Assembly (NCBI GenBank): GCA_963821095.1
Contig: CAWGCJ010000020.1
Coordinates: forward strand, 124,001 to 188,000
DNA: 64,000 nucleotides
Direction: 5' to 3'
From: CAVPHV01 sp963821095
GTDB lineage: Bacteria; Actinomycetota; Acidimicrobiia; Spongiisociales; UBA5794
Each line of letters starts with the position of its first letter. Position 1 is the first letter of the stretch. The notes beneath the pieces were generated by a model, which was not told where the DNA came from, did no database searches, and was given only the letters and a program-made list of their open reading frames with translations. Both the position numbers and the translations under genes were made by a program. Below are positions 32,826 to 42,190 of this stretch, one piece after another.

Positions 32826-33302
32826 ACTCGATCGCGAACGTGCGGCGGGCGCGTCGAAATCTCGGCTCTGTCGGTGGCGGTCACCGCACAAACCCGTCCC
32901 AGACCGTCCGCACATATCACCCTTTGTGGCTTGGAGGGGTGACGTGGTTCACCAAGAGGCTCGAGTCCGGTTCGGCTTCGAGGCTCTCTACCGTTTGTGG
33001 GTTGTCCTGTTTGCTTCGCGTTTCGGTTGATTCGGTTCTGGGTGGCCGGACTGGACGCCGCTTGCTGCGCGGTGCGCAGGGTCAAATCCCGTCACCCTTG
33101 CGGGGGAGCCAAGGCGGCGAGTTCAGCGGGCCTCCTCGAGCTTCGCAGAGATGGGTCGATGGTCTCTTGACGGTGGCCGCTTGGGAAGCAGACGATCGAT
33201 AGGTGGGGTGAATCACTCCCACCGCCTGTGACGCCTTCGGACGTTGCACGTGTCGTACCGTGATTCGAGTGTCGGGTTGAGAAGAGGGTGCAGCCCGTGA
33301 GA
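32826..33302. other. 477-nt gap with tRNA-associated repeat remnants
   Basis: No gene is seen. 32930-33022 aligns loosely with the tRNA-Ala downstream region 31141-31232 (shared blocks such as GTTCGG, CCGTTTG and a TCGCGT-TTC-type end). A 15-nt perfect copy of the tRNA-Ala 3' part lies at 33082-33096. The stretch reads like recombination debris. Confidence 0.45.
33082..33096 (+). repeat. 15-nt copy of the tRNA-Ala T-arm (att-like remnant)
   Basis: TCAAATCCCGTCACC is identical to tRNA-Ala 31072-31086. The match extends to 18 of 19 nt with one missing T in front. The remainder of the tRNA is absent, so this is not a second gene. Partial tRNA 3' copies are what site-specific integration into a tRNA leaves behind. 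Confidence 0.6.
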
Positions 33303-33476
33303 ATGTCGGCTGAAGAATTGGAGCGCCTAACTCCGGCTTCACGTGATCGATACGTCGATTTCCTGCGGGCGTTCAGCATCGTGGTGGTCGTGATCGGCCA
33401 TTGGACTATTGCGTTGATCTTCCGGGAAGACCAACGCAGGCATCCGACGATGAGCAAACCGAGGAACGGCCGGTAG
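33303..33476 (+). pseudogene. N-terminal stub of an acyltransferase-3 family protein
   Basis: A 57-residue frame: MSAEELERLTPASRDRYVDF followed by LRAFSIVVVVIGHWTIALIF. RDRYVDFLRAFSIVVVVIGHW is the typical first membrane helix of membrane acyltransferases of the OafA/YrhL type, including the catalytic His in GHW (split here to show its key residues R14, D19 and H32-W33). The homology then stops abruptly, and the remaining ~10 helices are missing. GTG 33288 is an alternative start. Most likely it is a truncated gene remnant. Confidence 0.65.
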
Positions 33477-33798
33477 CTCACTAGGAGAATATTGCGCAGC
33501 CCCCTCTACCTACGGGGTCGGTCTGCGGGCCTTCGCCCAGCGATTCACCCACCGAATCGAACAGAGAGCCGGGACAAGAGCGACACCCAAGTGAACGGCC
33601 ACCATCCGGCCGAGAAGGATCGTTCCATTCCTAGTTGCGGTCGTGGTCTCGGGTTTCCACGAACCTGCTCGATCCTTCGCTTTCCGGGTCTCTGCGGTCG
33701 GCGCCCAGCGCGAAGCCACCTTTTGCCCCTAGTTGGCCGACGAGGAGTCGGTGGAATATCCGAGGACTGAAGCGACGGCGCACGCAAAGGAGCGAACC
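33477..33798. other. 322-nt gap, no recognisable gene
   Basis: No convincing frame is seen. A minus-strand stretch at 33510-33640 has short membrane-like sequence (ILLGRMVAVHLGVALVPALC) that could be another gene remnant. An AAGGAG site at about 33786 belongs to the next gene. Confidence 0.4.
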
Positions 33799-34203
33799 AT
33801 GCAACCGGCACAATCGTCCCCACCATTTGGCGGCCTCCCCATCGGCAAACCGCGATCAGTCGGACTCACCATTCTCGTGGCGATCGTGACTCTGGGAATC
33901 TGGACGTGGGTCTGGTCGTACCTCAACGGCGAAGAACTCAGAAATTATCGGCGCGACGGCCTCGGTGGGATTGCCTACTTGTTGCTCACGATCTTCATCT
34001 CTCCGGTGACCATGTTCCTAATGGCCAACGAGGTGGAGAAGCTCTACACAGACGCGGGGGAGCAGCCTCGGATCACCACCCTTTGGGGCCTGTGGTTCCT
34101 GCTGCCCCTCATCGGCAACATCATTTGGTACGTCCGAATCCAGAACGCAATCAACACGTTCTGGCAGGCACGGGGTGGCACCATGAGCCCCGGTCTCGCT
34201 TGA
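33799..34203 (+). CDS. DUF4234-type small membrane protein
   Basis: A 134-residue membrane protein with three or four helices (VGLTILVAIVTLGIWTWVWS, AYLLLTIFISPVTMFLMANE, LWGLWFLLPLIGNIIWYVRI). The pattern 'G..iLvaivTlGIWtwvWsY..geEL' and the closing 'vqnaiNtfW.arG' are typical of DUF4234 proteins, usually short membrane proteins of unknown role. AAGGAG precedes the ATG by 7 nt. It lies alone in the accessory islet. Confidence 0.8.
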   Translation: MQPAQSSPPFGGLPIGKPRSVGLTILVAIVTLGIWTWVWSYLNGEELRNYRRDGLGGIAYLLLTIFISPVTMFLMANEVEKLYTDAGEQPRITTLWGLWFLLPLIGNIIWYVRIQNAINTFWQARGGTMSPGLA

Positions 34204-34255
34204 CCGGACCGCACCGGGCTCATCCCGATCCCATGGTCAACGTCTAGCACCAAGG

Positions 34256-34285
34256 CCCCTCGCCTCATCGGCATGAGCTGAGGGG
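34256..34285 (+). terminator. putative terminator after the DUF4234 gene
   Basis: CCCCTCGCCTCAT and ATGAGCTGAGGGG form a 13-position stem with two central mismatches and a 4-nt loop (CGGC), followed by TT. It lies 53 nt past the stop codon. Confidence 0.5.
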
Positions 34286-34360
34286 TTCGCGGGTGTGGCG
34301 CTGCGGGCAAAGGTGTACTACGCCAAACGGGATCATTCGCCGCAGGCCCCCCGGGTCGGA

Positions 34361-35512
34361 CTAATAGTCGTAGGCGTCTCCGGCCAATGCGGCACGTTCC
34401 TGTTCGGTCATCTTCCAGCTGCTATTCACCCGCCAGACGCCATAGGAAATGAGGCCGAGGGGGATGGGCAAGAGGTAGGTCACCGCTCTGAACAACAGGA
34501 TCGCGGCTACCACTTGAGCGCTCTTTTCATCGTCGAGGCCGATCGTCATCACGGCCGCGTACCCGAGTTCCACGACGCCAACGCCGCCGGGTGTCACAGG
34601 GAGCGCCGAGATGAGCCGAACGAATGCGAACGCAGCGAATACCGCGATCCAGGACAGGTCCTCCGGGGAGACGCCGACGTGGCGGAGCGACACGAGAAGC
34701 ACGAAGTACAAGGAGATGTGGCTCATGAGCGTGGCCGCCGTGAGCCACAGCCAGCGGTGTTTCAAGAGGCCGATGGTCTGCGTTCGGAACTGCGAGGCTC
34801 GCTCCGGCCAATCTTCGACCGCCGGCTTGCGAACCAAGCGCCGTCCCCAGTCGACCACACGTCCCACGCCGCGACCGATGGCCCGAGCCAGCCGATCGCT
34901 GCGCAGCAGCAGGGCAAAAAGAACCACGGCACCGATCAGAACGGCGATTCCGATGGCGGCGGCGAGGAGTCGAGATGCCGTGATCTCGCCCTCCAGAGCC
35001 AGCAGCACGAGAGCCAACACCGGCATGCCTAGTTTCACGAAGTTGTTCCAGATCCCGGTCACAACCGCCGAGCGCCCAATGGCGGCGATGCGGAAACCCC
35101 AGGAGGTGAACATCGCAATAGAGACCCCAACGCCGATGGCCCCGCCCGCAGGCAGTGTGTTGGATACCGCGGTCGACGCCTGATTGACCACTGCAGCCTC
35201 TCGCAGCCGAAGACCTGGCAGAGCTGCGGTCAATACGAACCAGTAGGTGGCAAGATTCCACAATCCGAAGACGACGAGAGATCCGATCTCCGTTGGCGCC
35301 ATGGCGCTGATGGTGTCGAACACGTCGCCGTACTCGGCGATCAGCGGCATGACACCGGCAAAGATCCCGACGACGATCGCCAGCGAGATCAGCGCTTGAG
35401 TGACCCGTTTCCATGGGAACCGTCTGTGACCATCGGGTTGCGGTTCACCCGGCCGCTGCGGTTCTCGCCTGGGTGCCGGTATTGCGGGGTCGGCTGGGGC
35501 TTCACCGCTCAT
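34361..35512 (-). CDS. LPG_synthase_TM (UPF0104) family flippase-like membrane protein
   Basis: A 383-residue protein with a disordered proline-rich N-terminus (about 1-35) and about eight membrane helices. The family signatures are visible: NQASTAVSNTLPAGGAIGVG in the first half and RLISALPVTPGGVGVVELGY near the end, the conserved 'lPvtPGGiGv.E' motif shared with MprF flippase domains and AglD. Members move or use lipid-linked molecules. The ATG overlaps the stop of the lipoprotein gene (ATGA), making it the third gene of the PAP2-kinase operon. Confidence 0.85.
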   Translation of the reverse strand: MSGEAPADPAIPAPRREPQRPGEPQPDGHRRFPWKRVTQALISLAIVVGIFAGVMPLIAEYGDVFDTISAMAPTEIGSLVVFGLWNLATYWFVLTAALPGLRLREAAVVNQASTAVSNTLPAGGAIGVGVSIAMFTSWGFRIAAIGRSAVVTGIWNNFVKLGMPVLALVLLALEGEITASRLLAAAIGIAVLIGAVVLFALLLRSDRLARAIGRGVGRVVDWGRRLVRKPAVEDWPERASQFRTQTIGLLKHRWLWLTAATLMSHISLYFVLLVSLRHVGVSPEDLSWIAVFAAFAFVRLISALPVTPGGVGVVELGYAAVMTIGLDDEKSAQVVAAILLFRAVTYLLPIPLGLISYGVWRVNSSWKMTEQERAALAGDAYDY

Positions 35513-36360
35513 TCGAAGCCGCGATAGCCGGCGTCACGCGCCAACTCCCGGAGTTCCTCCATCGGGTACATCCCGATCGCTGCGGCGACGTCACGATCCA
35601 CGGATTGGGCGCCCTCGCCCTCGGCATCGAAGTCGTAGCGGACGCAGCCGCCGGGGAACGTGTAGAACCAGCGAGCCCGGTACAGCGGATCGTCGGCGTC
35701 GTGCTCGATTGCATCGAGGGCTTCCGTGGTAGTGAGACCCGACTCTTCATCTTCGCCCGGCAGGCGGAGGCTGACGGTTGCCGTGGCAGCGTCGGAGTCA
35801 TCGACTACAACAACGGGGCGCCCGGCTTCGTGGGCCGACGCGATCCGCTCTGAGGCGGAGCTCGAGGAGTCATCGATGCCGGCGACGACGAATCGTCCCT
35901 TGATGTTGTTCCCATTCATCAGCGCCGCCACCGTGGAGGCGTGCGCTCGGTGACGATCCGCCACGGGGACGATCACGACCACGAGTTCCGAACGTTCCTC
36001 GAGAACCTCGATCGACAGCTCCGTGCCTGATTCGTCGGTGTTGACGGTCGTGGCCGCACCGACCTCGCACGAGGGAAGCAGCGTGACACGCAGGAAGTCG
36101 TCGCCCATTCGATCGGAATCGAGTGTGAAAAAGGACTGATCGCTGCGCGCCCTTACGTCCTCGAACTTCCAGCCGGGAAGGAGCGCCACGACGCAAGGGA
36201 GGTAGTCGGTGCCGGGAACCGATTGCGCCATCAGGACGACGGTGGTCGAGGCATTGACCTGCGAGAGGTCACACTCCGGCACCGCGCGGCCCAGTTGTTG
36301 GTCTGCACAGCCTGCCGCGAAGACGACGATCACACCGACGACAACGATGATTCGACGCAT
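35509..36360 (-). CDS. hypothetical lipoprotein between PAP2-kinase and LPG_synthase_TM genes
   Basis: A 283-residue predicted lipoprotein: the signal IIVVVGVIVVFAAGCADQ has lipobox AAGC and C18. The mature part has paired cysteines (PECDLSQ, YLPCVVAL, LPSCEVG, GGCVRYDF) and strand-rich segments ending in a helical tail (MYPMEELRELARDAGYRGFE). No family recognised. The start overlaps the stop of the PAP2-kinase gene, and the end overlaps the next start, so all three are translated together. An extracytoplasmic partner of the operon's membrane proteins is the natural inference. Confidence 0.75.
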   Translation of the reverse strand: MRRIIVVVGVIVVFAAGCADQQLGRAVPECDLSQVNASTTVVLMAQSVPGTDYLPCVVALLPGWKFEDVRARSDQSFFTLDSDRMGDDFLRVTLLPSCEVGAATTVNTDESGTELSIEVLEERSELVVVIVPVADRHRAHASTVAALMNGNNIKGRFVVAGIDDSSSSASERIASAHEAGRPVVVVDDSDAATATVSLRLPGEDEESGLTTTEALDAIEHDADDPLYRARWFYTFPGGCVRYDFDAEGEGAQSVDRDVAAAIGMYPMEELRELARDAGYRGFE

Positions 36361-38090
36361 CAGATGAACCCCGCTCCGCTCAGGTTGTCCCAAACGAAGG
36401 ACACGAGCATGAGGATGGCGAGAACGGTGATCGCCGTCATGCCAATCCGGCGTCGGCTCCACCGCTGGATCGAGATACGTTCGCGTTGCGGAGCCATCGA
36501 TCGGAAGCTCTCCATGAGATCGACCCGGCTGTCTCGACGGTGAACCCGCAACAGGCTACGAGTCTGGGAAGGGATGCTGATGCTCTGCGATGCTGCAAAC
36601 GCCTCGGCAATGTCGTTCGGTGAGAAATACCCGAGCGCGCGCTCATAGACCCGATCGGGATCTGAGCTGAGAGCGAGGACGAGCATCATGTTGGCGAGGT
36701 CAACCGCCTGCCGCCACGGGCTGGGACGAACCTGCCCAAACGCCACGTCGATGAGAACCACGTGTCCGTCGCGAACCATGATGTTCGCCGGCTTGAGGTC
36801 CCGGTGGGCGAGTCCTGCATCCCACAAGTTCCGGATGACTGCCAGGCCCTCGTCGATCTGCTCGTCCGTGAGCTCAACTTCGCTGATCTCCTTCGCCCCG
36901 TCCAGGAACTCCGTCACGATCAGGTACTCGCGCTCCGGCGTGATCTCGACGAATCCGTAGGGCAGTGCGCACGGAACTCCGGCGTCTCGCATGACACGCA
37001 TCATGTAGTCCTCGTACTCAACCAGGCGGCGCACCGAGGTGAAGCGGACCTCATCCTCGAGCGAGCCGTAGAGAACGGTGCGTCCCCACTTGTACCAACG
37101 GTCGGCACGCAGGTGGCTCGAGGCGTAGAGCTTGGCAAACACCATCGTTGCCTCGGTCGCAGTCCCCTCCCGCCGCACGTTCAATTGCAGGGGTGTCGAT
37201 CCTGCGCTCCCCTCCAGGCCGATGGGGCCGAGGTAGGTCACCTCCATGTTCAGCTGATCCTGGACGGCATGCTTGATCGCCTCACCGCGACGACCGCTGA
37301 CATCGAGGTGGGCGCTCTTACCCCTGGAGTAGCTGACGGGGAAAACTCCGTCGGGCACAAATAGCTTGAAGGTCACGACGGTTATCGCGATTGAGATCAT
37401 GACGGCAACCAAAGCGTCCGAAGGGTGATCGACACCGAGGTAGAGGCGGGCGAAAGTCACGAGGAGAAGTACCACGCCACAACCGACGAACCACCAATGT
37501 CGCCACTTCCCCTTGGGGAAGAGCGAGTAGCCGATGACCCCGAACGTTGCCGCCAGGGCCGCGAGGGGCTCGGAGGGGTGGGCGTAACCCTCCCATGGAG
37601 CCAGGATCTCGACGAAGGGCCGGGGCCGAGCTATCGCGTTCGCCATTGCAGTGGAGACCAAATCCACCACCAAGAACACGCCGGCGGCCGCCACGAGGTG
37701 CCGCCATCTCTTGTAGAAGATGAGGGCGAGAATGGTCGACCATCGAATGACGCGGATAGCCACGTTCGCGGTCAGCAAATTGACGACTTTGAGCACCGCC
37801 GTCGCTGCGTCGGTGCGCATGTCTTCCAGCCGCAGCATCAGCCGGAGGTCCTGTCTGGTCCACCAATCGGCAGAGCCGGGAAGGGCGAACAACAATGCCC
37901 ATATCACCAGAGCGGAAATGGCGATCGCCAGCCAGAACGCTCCCGTTGCCCTGAACTCTCGGGGGAGAGGCTCTCGTTCCCCAGATGGACGCCGACGCCG
38001 CCCTGCGACTCGAACGTGTCCGATGCGCACGACACGGCGTTGACTGATGCCGCTCAGATCCGAACTCGGCATGTCCGGATTGGTCGGCAC
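36360..38090 (-). CDS. fusion of a degenerate PAP2 membrane domain with a protein-kinase-like domain
   Basis: A 576-residue protein. Residues ~50-250 form a PAP2 (lipid phosphatase) membrane domain, but its three motifs are altered. IARPRPFVEIL lacks the expected lysine, HPSEPL replaces PSGH, and ARLYLGVDHPSD has Asp where SRx5H has His. Residues ~280-540 form a kinase-like domain: Lys in TMVFAKLYASS, then HRDLKPANIMVRDGHVVLID (catalytic HRD and Asn, metal-binding Asp). A C-terminal membrane helix (TAITVLAILMLVSFVWDNLS) follows. GTG 38090 after GGAGA, or ATG 38072, could be the start. The kinase looks active and the phosphatase inactive. It is the first gene of the operon. Confidence 0.85.
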   Translation of the reverse strand: MPTNPDMPSSDLSGISQRRVVRIGHVRVAGRRRRPSGEREPLPREFRATGAFWLAIAISALVIWALLFALPGSADWWTRQDLRLMLRLEDMRTDAATAVLKVVNLLTANVAIRVIRWSTILALIFYKRWRHLVAAAGVFLVVDLVSTAMANAIARPRPFVEILAPWEGYAHPSEPLAALAATFGVIGYSLFPKGKWRHWWFVGCGVVLLLVTFARLYLGVDHPSDALVAVMISIAITVVTFKLFVPDGVFPVSYSRGKSAHLDVSGRRGEAIKHAVQDQLNMEVTYLGPIGLEGSAGSTPLQLNVRREGTATEATMVFAKLYASSHLRADRWYKWGRTVLYGSLEDEVRFTSVRRLVEYEDYMMRVMRDAGVPCALPYGFVEITPEREYLIVTEFLDGAKEISEVELTDEQIDEGLAVIRNLWDAGLAHRDLKPANIMVRDGHVVLIDVAFGQVRPSPWRQAVDLANMMLVLALSSDPDRVYERALGYFSPNDIAEAFAASQSISIPSQTRSLLRVHRRDSRVDLMESFRSMAPQRERISIQRWSRRRIGMTAITVLAILMLVSFVWDNLSGAGFI

Positions 38091-38189
38091 CGAGCCTGAC
38101 GTCTCCTGCGAGCCTCGGCCGATCGGCGATCCTCCTCGTATCTCTCATCCTACGTCGAAGGTGCACAACCGCGGTAGCCTCAGGGAACG

Positions 38190-38672
38190 ATGTTTCATAG
38201 AGTGCCGATGCAGCAGACGGCCGATCTCGATGAGGTCGCTGACCTGGTTGCCGCCGCCCCGGGCTCGAACATCGTGGTCTTCGATGCCGACAACACGCTT
38301 GTTCCCCAGGGAGCAGCCTTGGATGTGTTCCAGGTCGAAGTCACCGCCGCCATCAAGCGGTTTGAGTCGCTGCCGTCGGTCGACCGAGTAATCGTTCTCA
38401 CCAATGGACCGGAGCGAGGAGTGCCCGGCATGATCTACCGCGGCAACAAGCCCTGGACGACGCGACGTCGCCTTGGCCTCGACGAGGCATCGGCAGCGAT
38501 TTGGGTGGTGGGGGATCAGATACTGACCGACGGTGTTCTGGCGTGGCGCTTCGGCGCGACGTACGTCCAACTCGTTGTCGACGCAGGTGCCGAGGATACG
38601 AGGCAAGCCGTGATGCGGTACACCGGTCGAGCCGTTGCAGGGATGCTCTTCCGCCCCGCCCCGCGTCGGTGA
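38190..38672 (+). CDS. YqeG-like HAD-family phosphatase
   Basis: A 160-residue HAD IIIA-type protein. Motif I is NIVVFDADNTLVPQG. SVDRVIVLTNGPERG supplies the motif II Thr, a lysine follows in YRGNKPWTTRRRLG, and WVVGDQILTDGVLAWRFGAT is the acidic motif IV. This layout matches YqeG / phosphatidylglycerophosphate-phosphatase-like HADs (the GEP4 group), so a lipid phosphate substrate is conceivable next to the PAP2-kinase operon. ATG 38190 (TAGCCT 9 nt upstream) or ATG 38208 could be the start. Confidence 0.8.
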   Translation: MFHRVPMQQTADLDEVADLVAAAPGSNIVVFDADNTLVPQGAALDVFQVEVTAAIKRFESLPSVDRVIVLTNGPERGVPGMIYRGNKPWTTRRRLGLDEASAAIWVVGDQILTDGVLAWRFGATYVQLVVDAGAEDTRQAVMRYTGRAVAGMLFRPAPRR

Positions 38673-38867
38673 GGCCGAGCCCCTGCTGAAGCGCTGAGGA
38701 CTGCGAGGGGCTGGATCGGGGTCGAATGGCACTATCGACGTTGACCGCTGCGTCGCGAAATGGCGGGAGGCGGGCGTGCCTCTTGGTCACTATGCGCCGG
38801 CAGCGGCAGACAGCCGATTGCGCCATTTGGCTTCGAGAGTCACACCAGAGGGCTTTGAAGGAGCGGC

Positions 38868-41798
38868 ATGACTGGATCACAGCATTCACCCACCGACGAC
38901 ACCGACTTCGTTCCCGAGAAGACCTACGGTCTTTACCGGTTCGTCAATCGCCACGCGTGGTCCATCGCGGGCATCCTCGTCGTCTTGGCGGCGGTACTGA
39001 GCGCGCTGTTCCCCACTCTTGCTGCCGAAGAGGAACCCTCATTTGATCCGAAGGGACCGATCTACGACACGAGGGATCGGGTCAACGAGGTGTTTGCATC
39101 GAGTTCATCGGTTCGCGACGCCATCTTCATCGTCGAGAGTCCGGACGGTGGCGACGTGCTTACTCGGGATGCGCTGCTGGAGTTGAAACAGAACCAGGCC
39201 GGCCTCCTTGCCGACGCCGAGGCTCAGAGCCACATTGCGACCACCTTCGATCGGGATCTCGGGATAGAGATCGTCGGAGTGTTCTCGGTCGCCGATGCCG
39301 TCGACGCGGCGTTGCCCGGAGGTCTCGAGGCAGCTTCTGAAGCCGACGTGAAGAAGGCCCTTGCCGACCTCCTGGCCGATGACGCTCCCACCAGCGGACT
39401 TCGCTTCCTCCTATCCCCAACGTCAACCGGTCGCGAGCCGACGGTCATCGGCGACGAGACCATCGTCATTTGGGAGTCGCCGGCGTTCTTTAGCCGGGTC
39501 ATATACGACATCGACAGCTTCGATGCTCCGAGCGAAGAATCCTTCGGCGAGGAAAGCAATCTCGATGCCGAGGCGTGGTTGCGCGATGTTCAGATCGCGT
39601 TGCGCGGCGACCAACAGTCGGTTACGGCGATCGGTCTTGCCATCGACCAGGGGCTCATCAGTCAAGAGCAAAGCGAGTCGGCGAGTCCGTATCTCTTGGG
39701 CGCGGTCGCCCTCATTGTCGTGCTCGTCGGCGCGCTGCTGCGTTCCTATTGGGCAGCGATGATGGTGGCCGCCGGCCTTGGCGTCACAATGATGCTGTAC
39801 AACGGGGCGAACGCCCTCATGGGGCTGAAGACCAACTCCCCGCTGTTGATCATGATTGTGCCCATCGCCTTGATCAGCTTTGGGGTCGACTTCTTCATTC
39901 ACGCGAGTGGTAGAACCCGCGAGATGCAGGTCATGGGCTATTCGCGCGACCGCGCCTATCCGCTCGGCTTGACCGCGGTGTCGGCTGCCTTGATGCTGGC
40001 GGCACTCTCGTCGGCGGCTGCCTTCCTCTCCAACGCGGTGTCGGGCATTCAAGGCATCATCGAATTCGGGATTGCGGCGGCGACCGGGCTGCTTCTTGCC
40101 TACATGATCCTGGGGTGGGTCACGCCAAAGCTGCTGCTTTCCGTAGAGGGGCGACTGGGACCGCGGCCCGCGGACCTCAGTCATCTCCGGCTGGTGAGCC
40201 AGAAACTCGGGTTCATTGTGGCGTCCCTTATTGCGGGAATTGCCGTGACTCTGGCCATCGTCTTCCCCTCGATCGGCTGGATCCTGTTCCTGGTGTTCCT
40301 GGTCCTGTTCATCTACGTTCCCTACGTACTCACCCGGCGGCGCAACCAACGCGCTGCCGAGGCTGGTCGACCGCTCACAGAATCAGTGAAGGGTGCAGGT
40401 CACGGCTTCAAAGCAGCCGGGTCGACCGTGCACTTCGTGGCCAGGTGGCGAGTCATTACCTTGCCGGTGGTCGGATTGCTTGCAGTGGCTGCGCTGATCG
40501 GTGCTTCTCAGGTCGAACGCGGCTTCGAACTCAAGGACTTCTTCTCCTCCAAGACAGACTTTGTCATCAGCATTGACAAGTATGAGCAGTACTGGGGGAG
40601 TGGCGGGGGTGAAGTCGACTACGTGTATGTGGAGGGCGACCTCACATCGCCTGATACCTTGATTGCTCTCGAGACCACTGAGGCCGCCATTGCCGCCTCA
40701 GGCGGAGAGTTCACACGAGATATCAACGGCGAAGTTGAGTTCTACCCAAATGCGGTGCTCGTGGTTCGCCAGGCAACGGCATCTGCACCGATGCGTGCCG
40801 CCATCGCCGCGGACACGGGAGTCGAAATCACTGACGCCGACGGAAACGGGCTCCCCGACACTCGTGAGCAGGTTGCCGCCATCTACGAGTATGCAAAGAG
40901 CAACGACGTCGTCAACAGCGACGGGGCCGTGGTGTTGACCGCCGGTCAGATCGAGACGTTCCTCTTCGTCGGGGACGGAACGCAGGCCACGTGGGTGGCG
41001 ACGGGTATCGCAACGTTCACGAACGACGAGATCATTCTGGCCGGGAGAACCATCCTGGAGGACGCTGCGGCGGGCCTCGAGCCGCTCGTGGCCGGTGAGG
41101 ACGTTGCGGTCTCTGTCTCCGGAGGTGCCATCACCATCCAGGATTCGATGGACAAGTTCGTGCAGTCGATGCTGATATCTCTGCCGATTGCCGTACTGCT
41201 CACGTCGGCGCTGGTGTTCATCACGCTCTTTTTCATCTTCCGCCACTTCGGGCGACGTATGGCATCGATTCTGAAGCGCTCAGCTCGCTATGCCGTCATC
41301 TCGATGGTGCCGATCCTGCTCGTTGTCGCCCTGGTCTACGGCTTCATGTACCTCGTCGGGTACAAGATCAACCTGATCACGGCCACGATCGCGGCGATTT
41401 CGATTGGTGTCGGCGTCGACTACGCAACCCACTTCACCGTGCGATTCATCGAGGAATTCGAGAACGAGCCGAGTCGCTTCCCCGCGCTGCGGCGAACCGG
41501 GGATGGCACCGGGGGTGCGCTGGCCATCTCAGCGGTGACGTCGATGACCGGCTTCCTCGTGATGGCGTTGGCGCCGATGCCAATGTTTGTGACGTTTGGC
41601 GTGCTCACCGCCGTCATGATCGGGTGCTCGTTGATCGTGACGTTGCTGGTGCTGCCGAGCCTCCTGCTGCTGGTCACCCCGTCCCGCAAGGGCGATGAGA
41701 GAGAGCAGATGATCGTGGACGTCACCCGAGGTGGCGAGTTCGAGTATGACCCGCATGCACGTGCCACGGCAGCCCGCGACGCAGACGACGGAGGCTGA
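38868..41798 (+). CDS. MMPL/RND-superfamily (HAE3-type) lipid transporter
   Basis: A 976-residue transporter with the RND duplication: helix 1 (HAWSIAGILVVLAAVLSALF), a ~240-residue outer loop, helices 2-6 from about residue 270, then helix 7 (VITLPVVGLLAVAALIGASQ), a second outer loop and helices 8-12. Both halves carry the MMPL core: LLIMIVPIALISFGVDFFIH with an Asp in FGVDFF, and IAAISIGVGVDYATHFTVRF with an Asp in GVDYATH. These acidic residues would relay protons. Members export lipids or hopanoids. A GGAG site precedes the ATG, and no membrane-fusion protein is adjacent. Confidence 0.88.
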   Translation: MTGSQHSPTDDTDFVPEKTYGLYRFVNRHAWSIAGILVVLAAVLSALFPTLAAEEEPSFDPKGPIYDTRDRVNEVFASSSSVRDAIFIVESPDGGDVLTRDALLELKQNQAGLLADAEAQSHIATTFDRDLGIEIVGVFSVADAVDAALPGGLEAASEADVKKALADLLADDAPTSGLRFLLSPTSTGREPTVIGDETIVIWESPAFFSRVIYDIDSFDAPSEESFGEESNLDAEAWLRDVQIALRGDQQSVTAIGLAIDQGLISQEQSESASPYLLGAVALIVVLVGALLRSYWAAMMVAAGLGVTMMLYNGANALMGLKTNSPLLIMIVPIALISFGVDFFIHASGRTREMQVMGYSRDRAYPLGLTAVSAALMLAALSSAAAFLSNAVSGIQGIIEFGIAAATGLLLAYMILGWVTPKLLLSVEGRLGPRPADLSHLRLVSQKLGFIVASLIAGIAVTLAIVFPSIGWILFLVFLVLFIYVPYVLTRRRNQRAAEAGRPLTESVKGAGHGFKAAGSTVHFVARWRVITLPVVGLLAVAALIGASQVERGFELKDFFSSKTDFVISIDKYEQYWGSGGGEVDYVYVEGDLTSPDTLIALETTEAAIAASGGEFTRDINGEVEFYPNAVLVVRQATASAPMRAAIAADTGVEITDADGNGLPDTREQVAAIYEYAKSNDVVNSDGAVVLTAGQIETFLFVGDGTQATWVATGIATFTNDEIILAGRTILEDAAAGLEPLVAGEDVAVSVSGGAITIQDSMDKFVQSMLISLPIAVLLTSALVFITLFFIFRHFGRRMASILKRSARYAVISMVPILLVVALVYGFMYLVGYKINLITATIAAISIGVGVDYATHFTVRFIEEFENEPSRFPALRRTGDGTGGALAISAVTSMTGFLVMALAPMPMFVTFGVLTAVMIGCSLIVTLLVLPSLLLLVTPSRKGDEREQMIVDVTRGGEFEYDPHARATAARDADDGG

Positions 41799-42190
41799 TG
41801 CTGGCTGCTGGAGCTCCGAGGCTGCTTTTGGGGCTCCAGCACCAGTGCGAAGAGTCGAGGTCGATAATCGTGAGGTGGACATCCGTCGGGAAGAGCGTGA
41901 ACCAGGTTGGCCGCGATTGCCTGGCGTCGGCTACCCGGGCGAAGTCTCCGCTGATGAGGCCTGGATTGCGTTTGCCCCGTTGCGGTCGAAGTACGCCCCC
42001 ACAGGCTGCCAGCTCAAGTTCTGGATCATCGCCGCTCCAGCCGCTTGGAGCCGGGATCGGGACGGGTTCCCAGAGATCAGCGATTCCCCAGACGCTCCCA
42101 AGGACGTGGTCGGTCGTCTGAGTGCGGGTGTCTCTGTTCGACTTTCGTGCCGACACCGTGTCCGACGGCCGGCGGCGGATCAGCAGGACC
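41799..42190. other. 392-nt gap, coding status unresolved
   Basis: Frames are open on both strands (about 41722-42156 minus, 41731-42261 plus) because of the high G+C content. Neither shows a ribosome binding site or recognisable motifs. I see no RNA structure of note. Probably intergenic or a decayed gene. Confidence 0.4.

Noticed and set aside
33060..33100. Second tRNA-Ala gene
   Set aside because: Only the T-arm and part of the acceptor are present, and the T-stem is broken; treated as a partial repeat.
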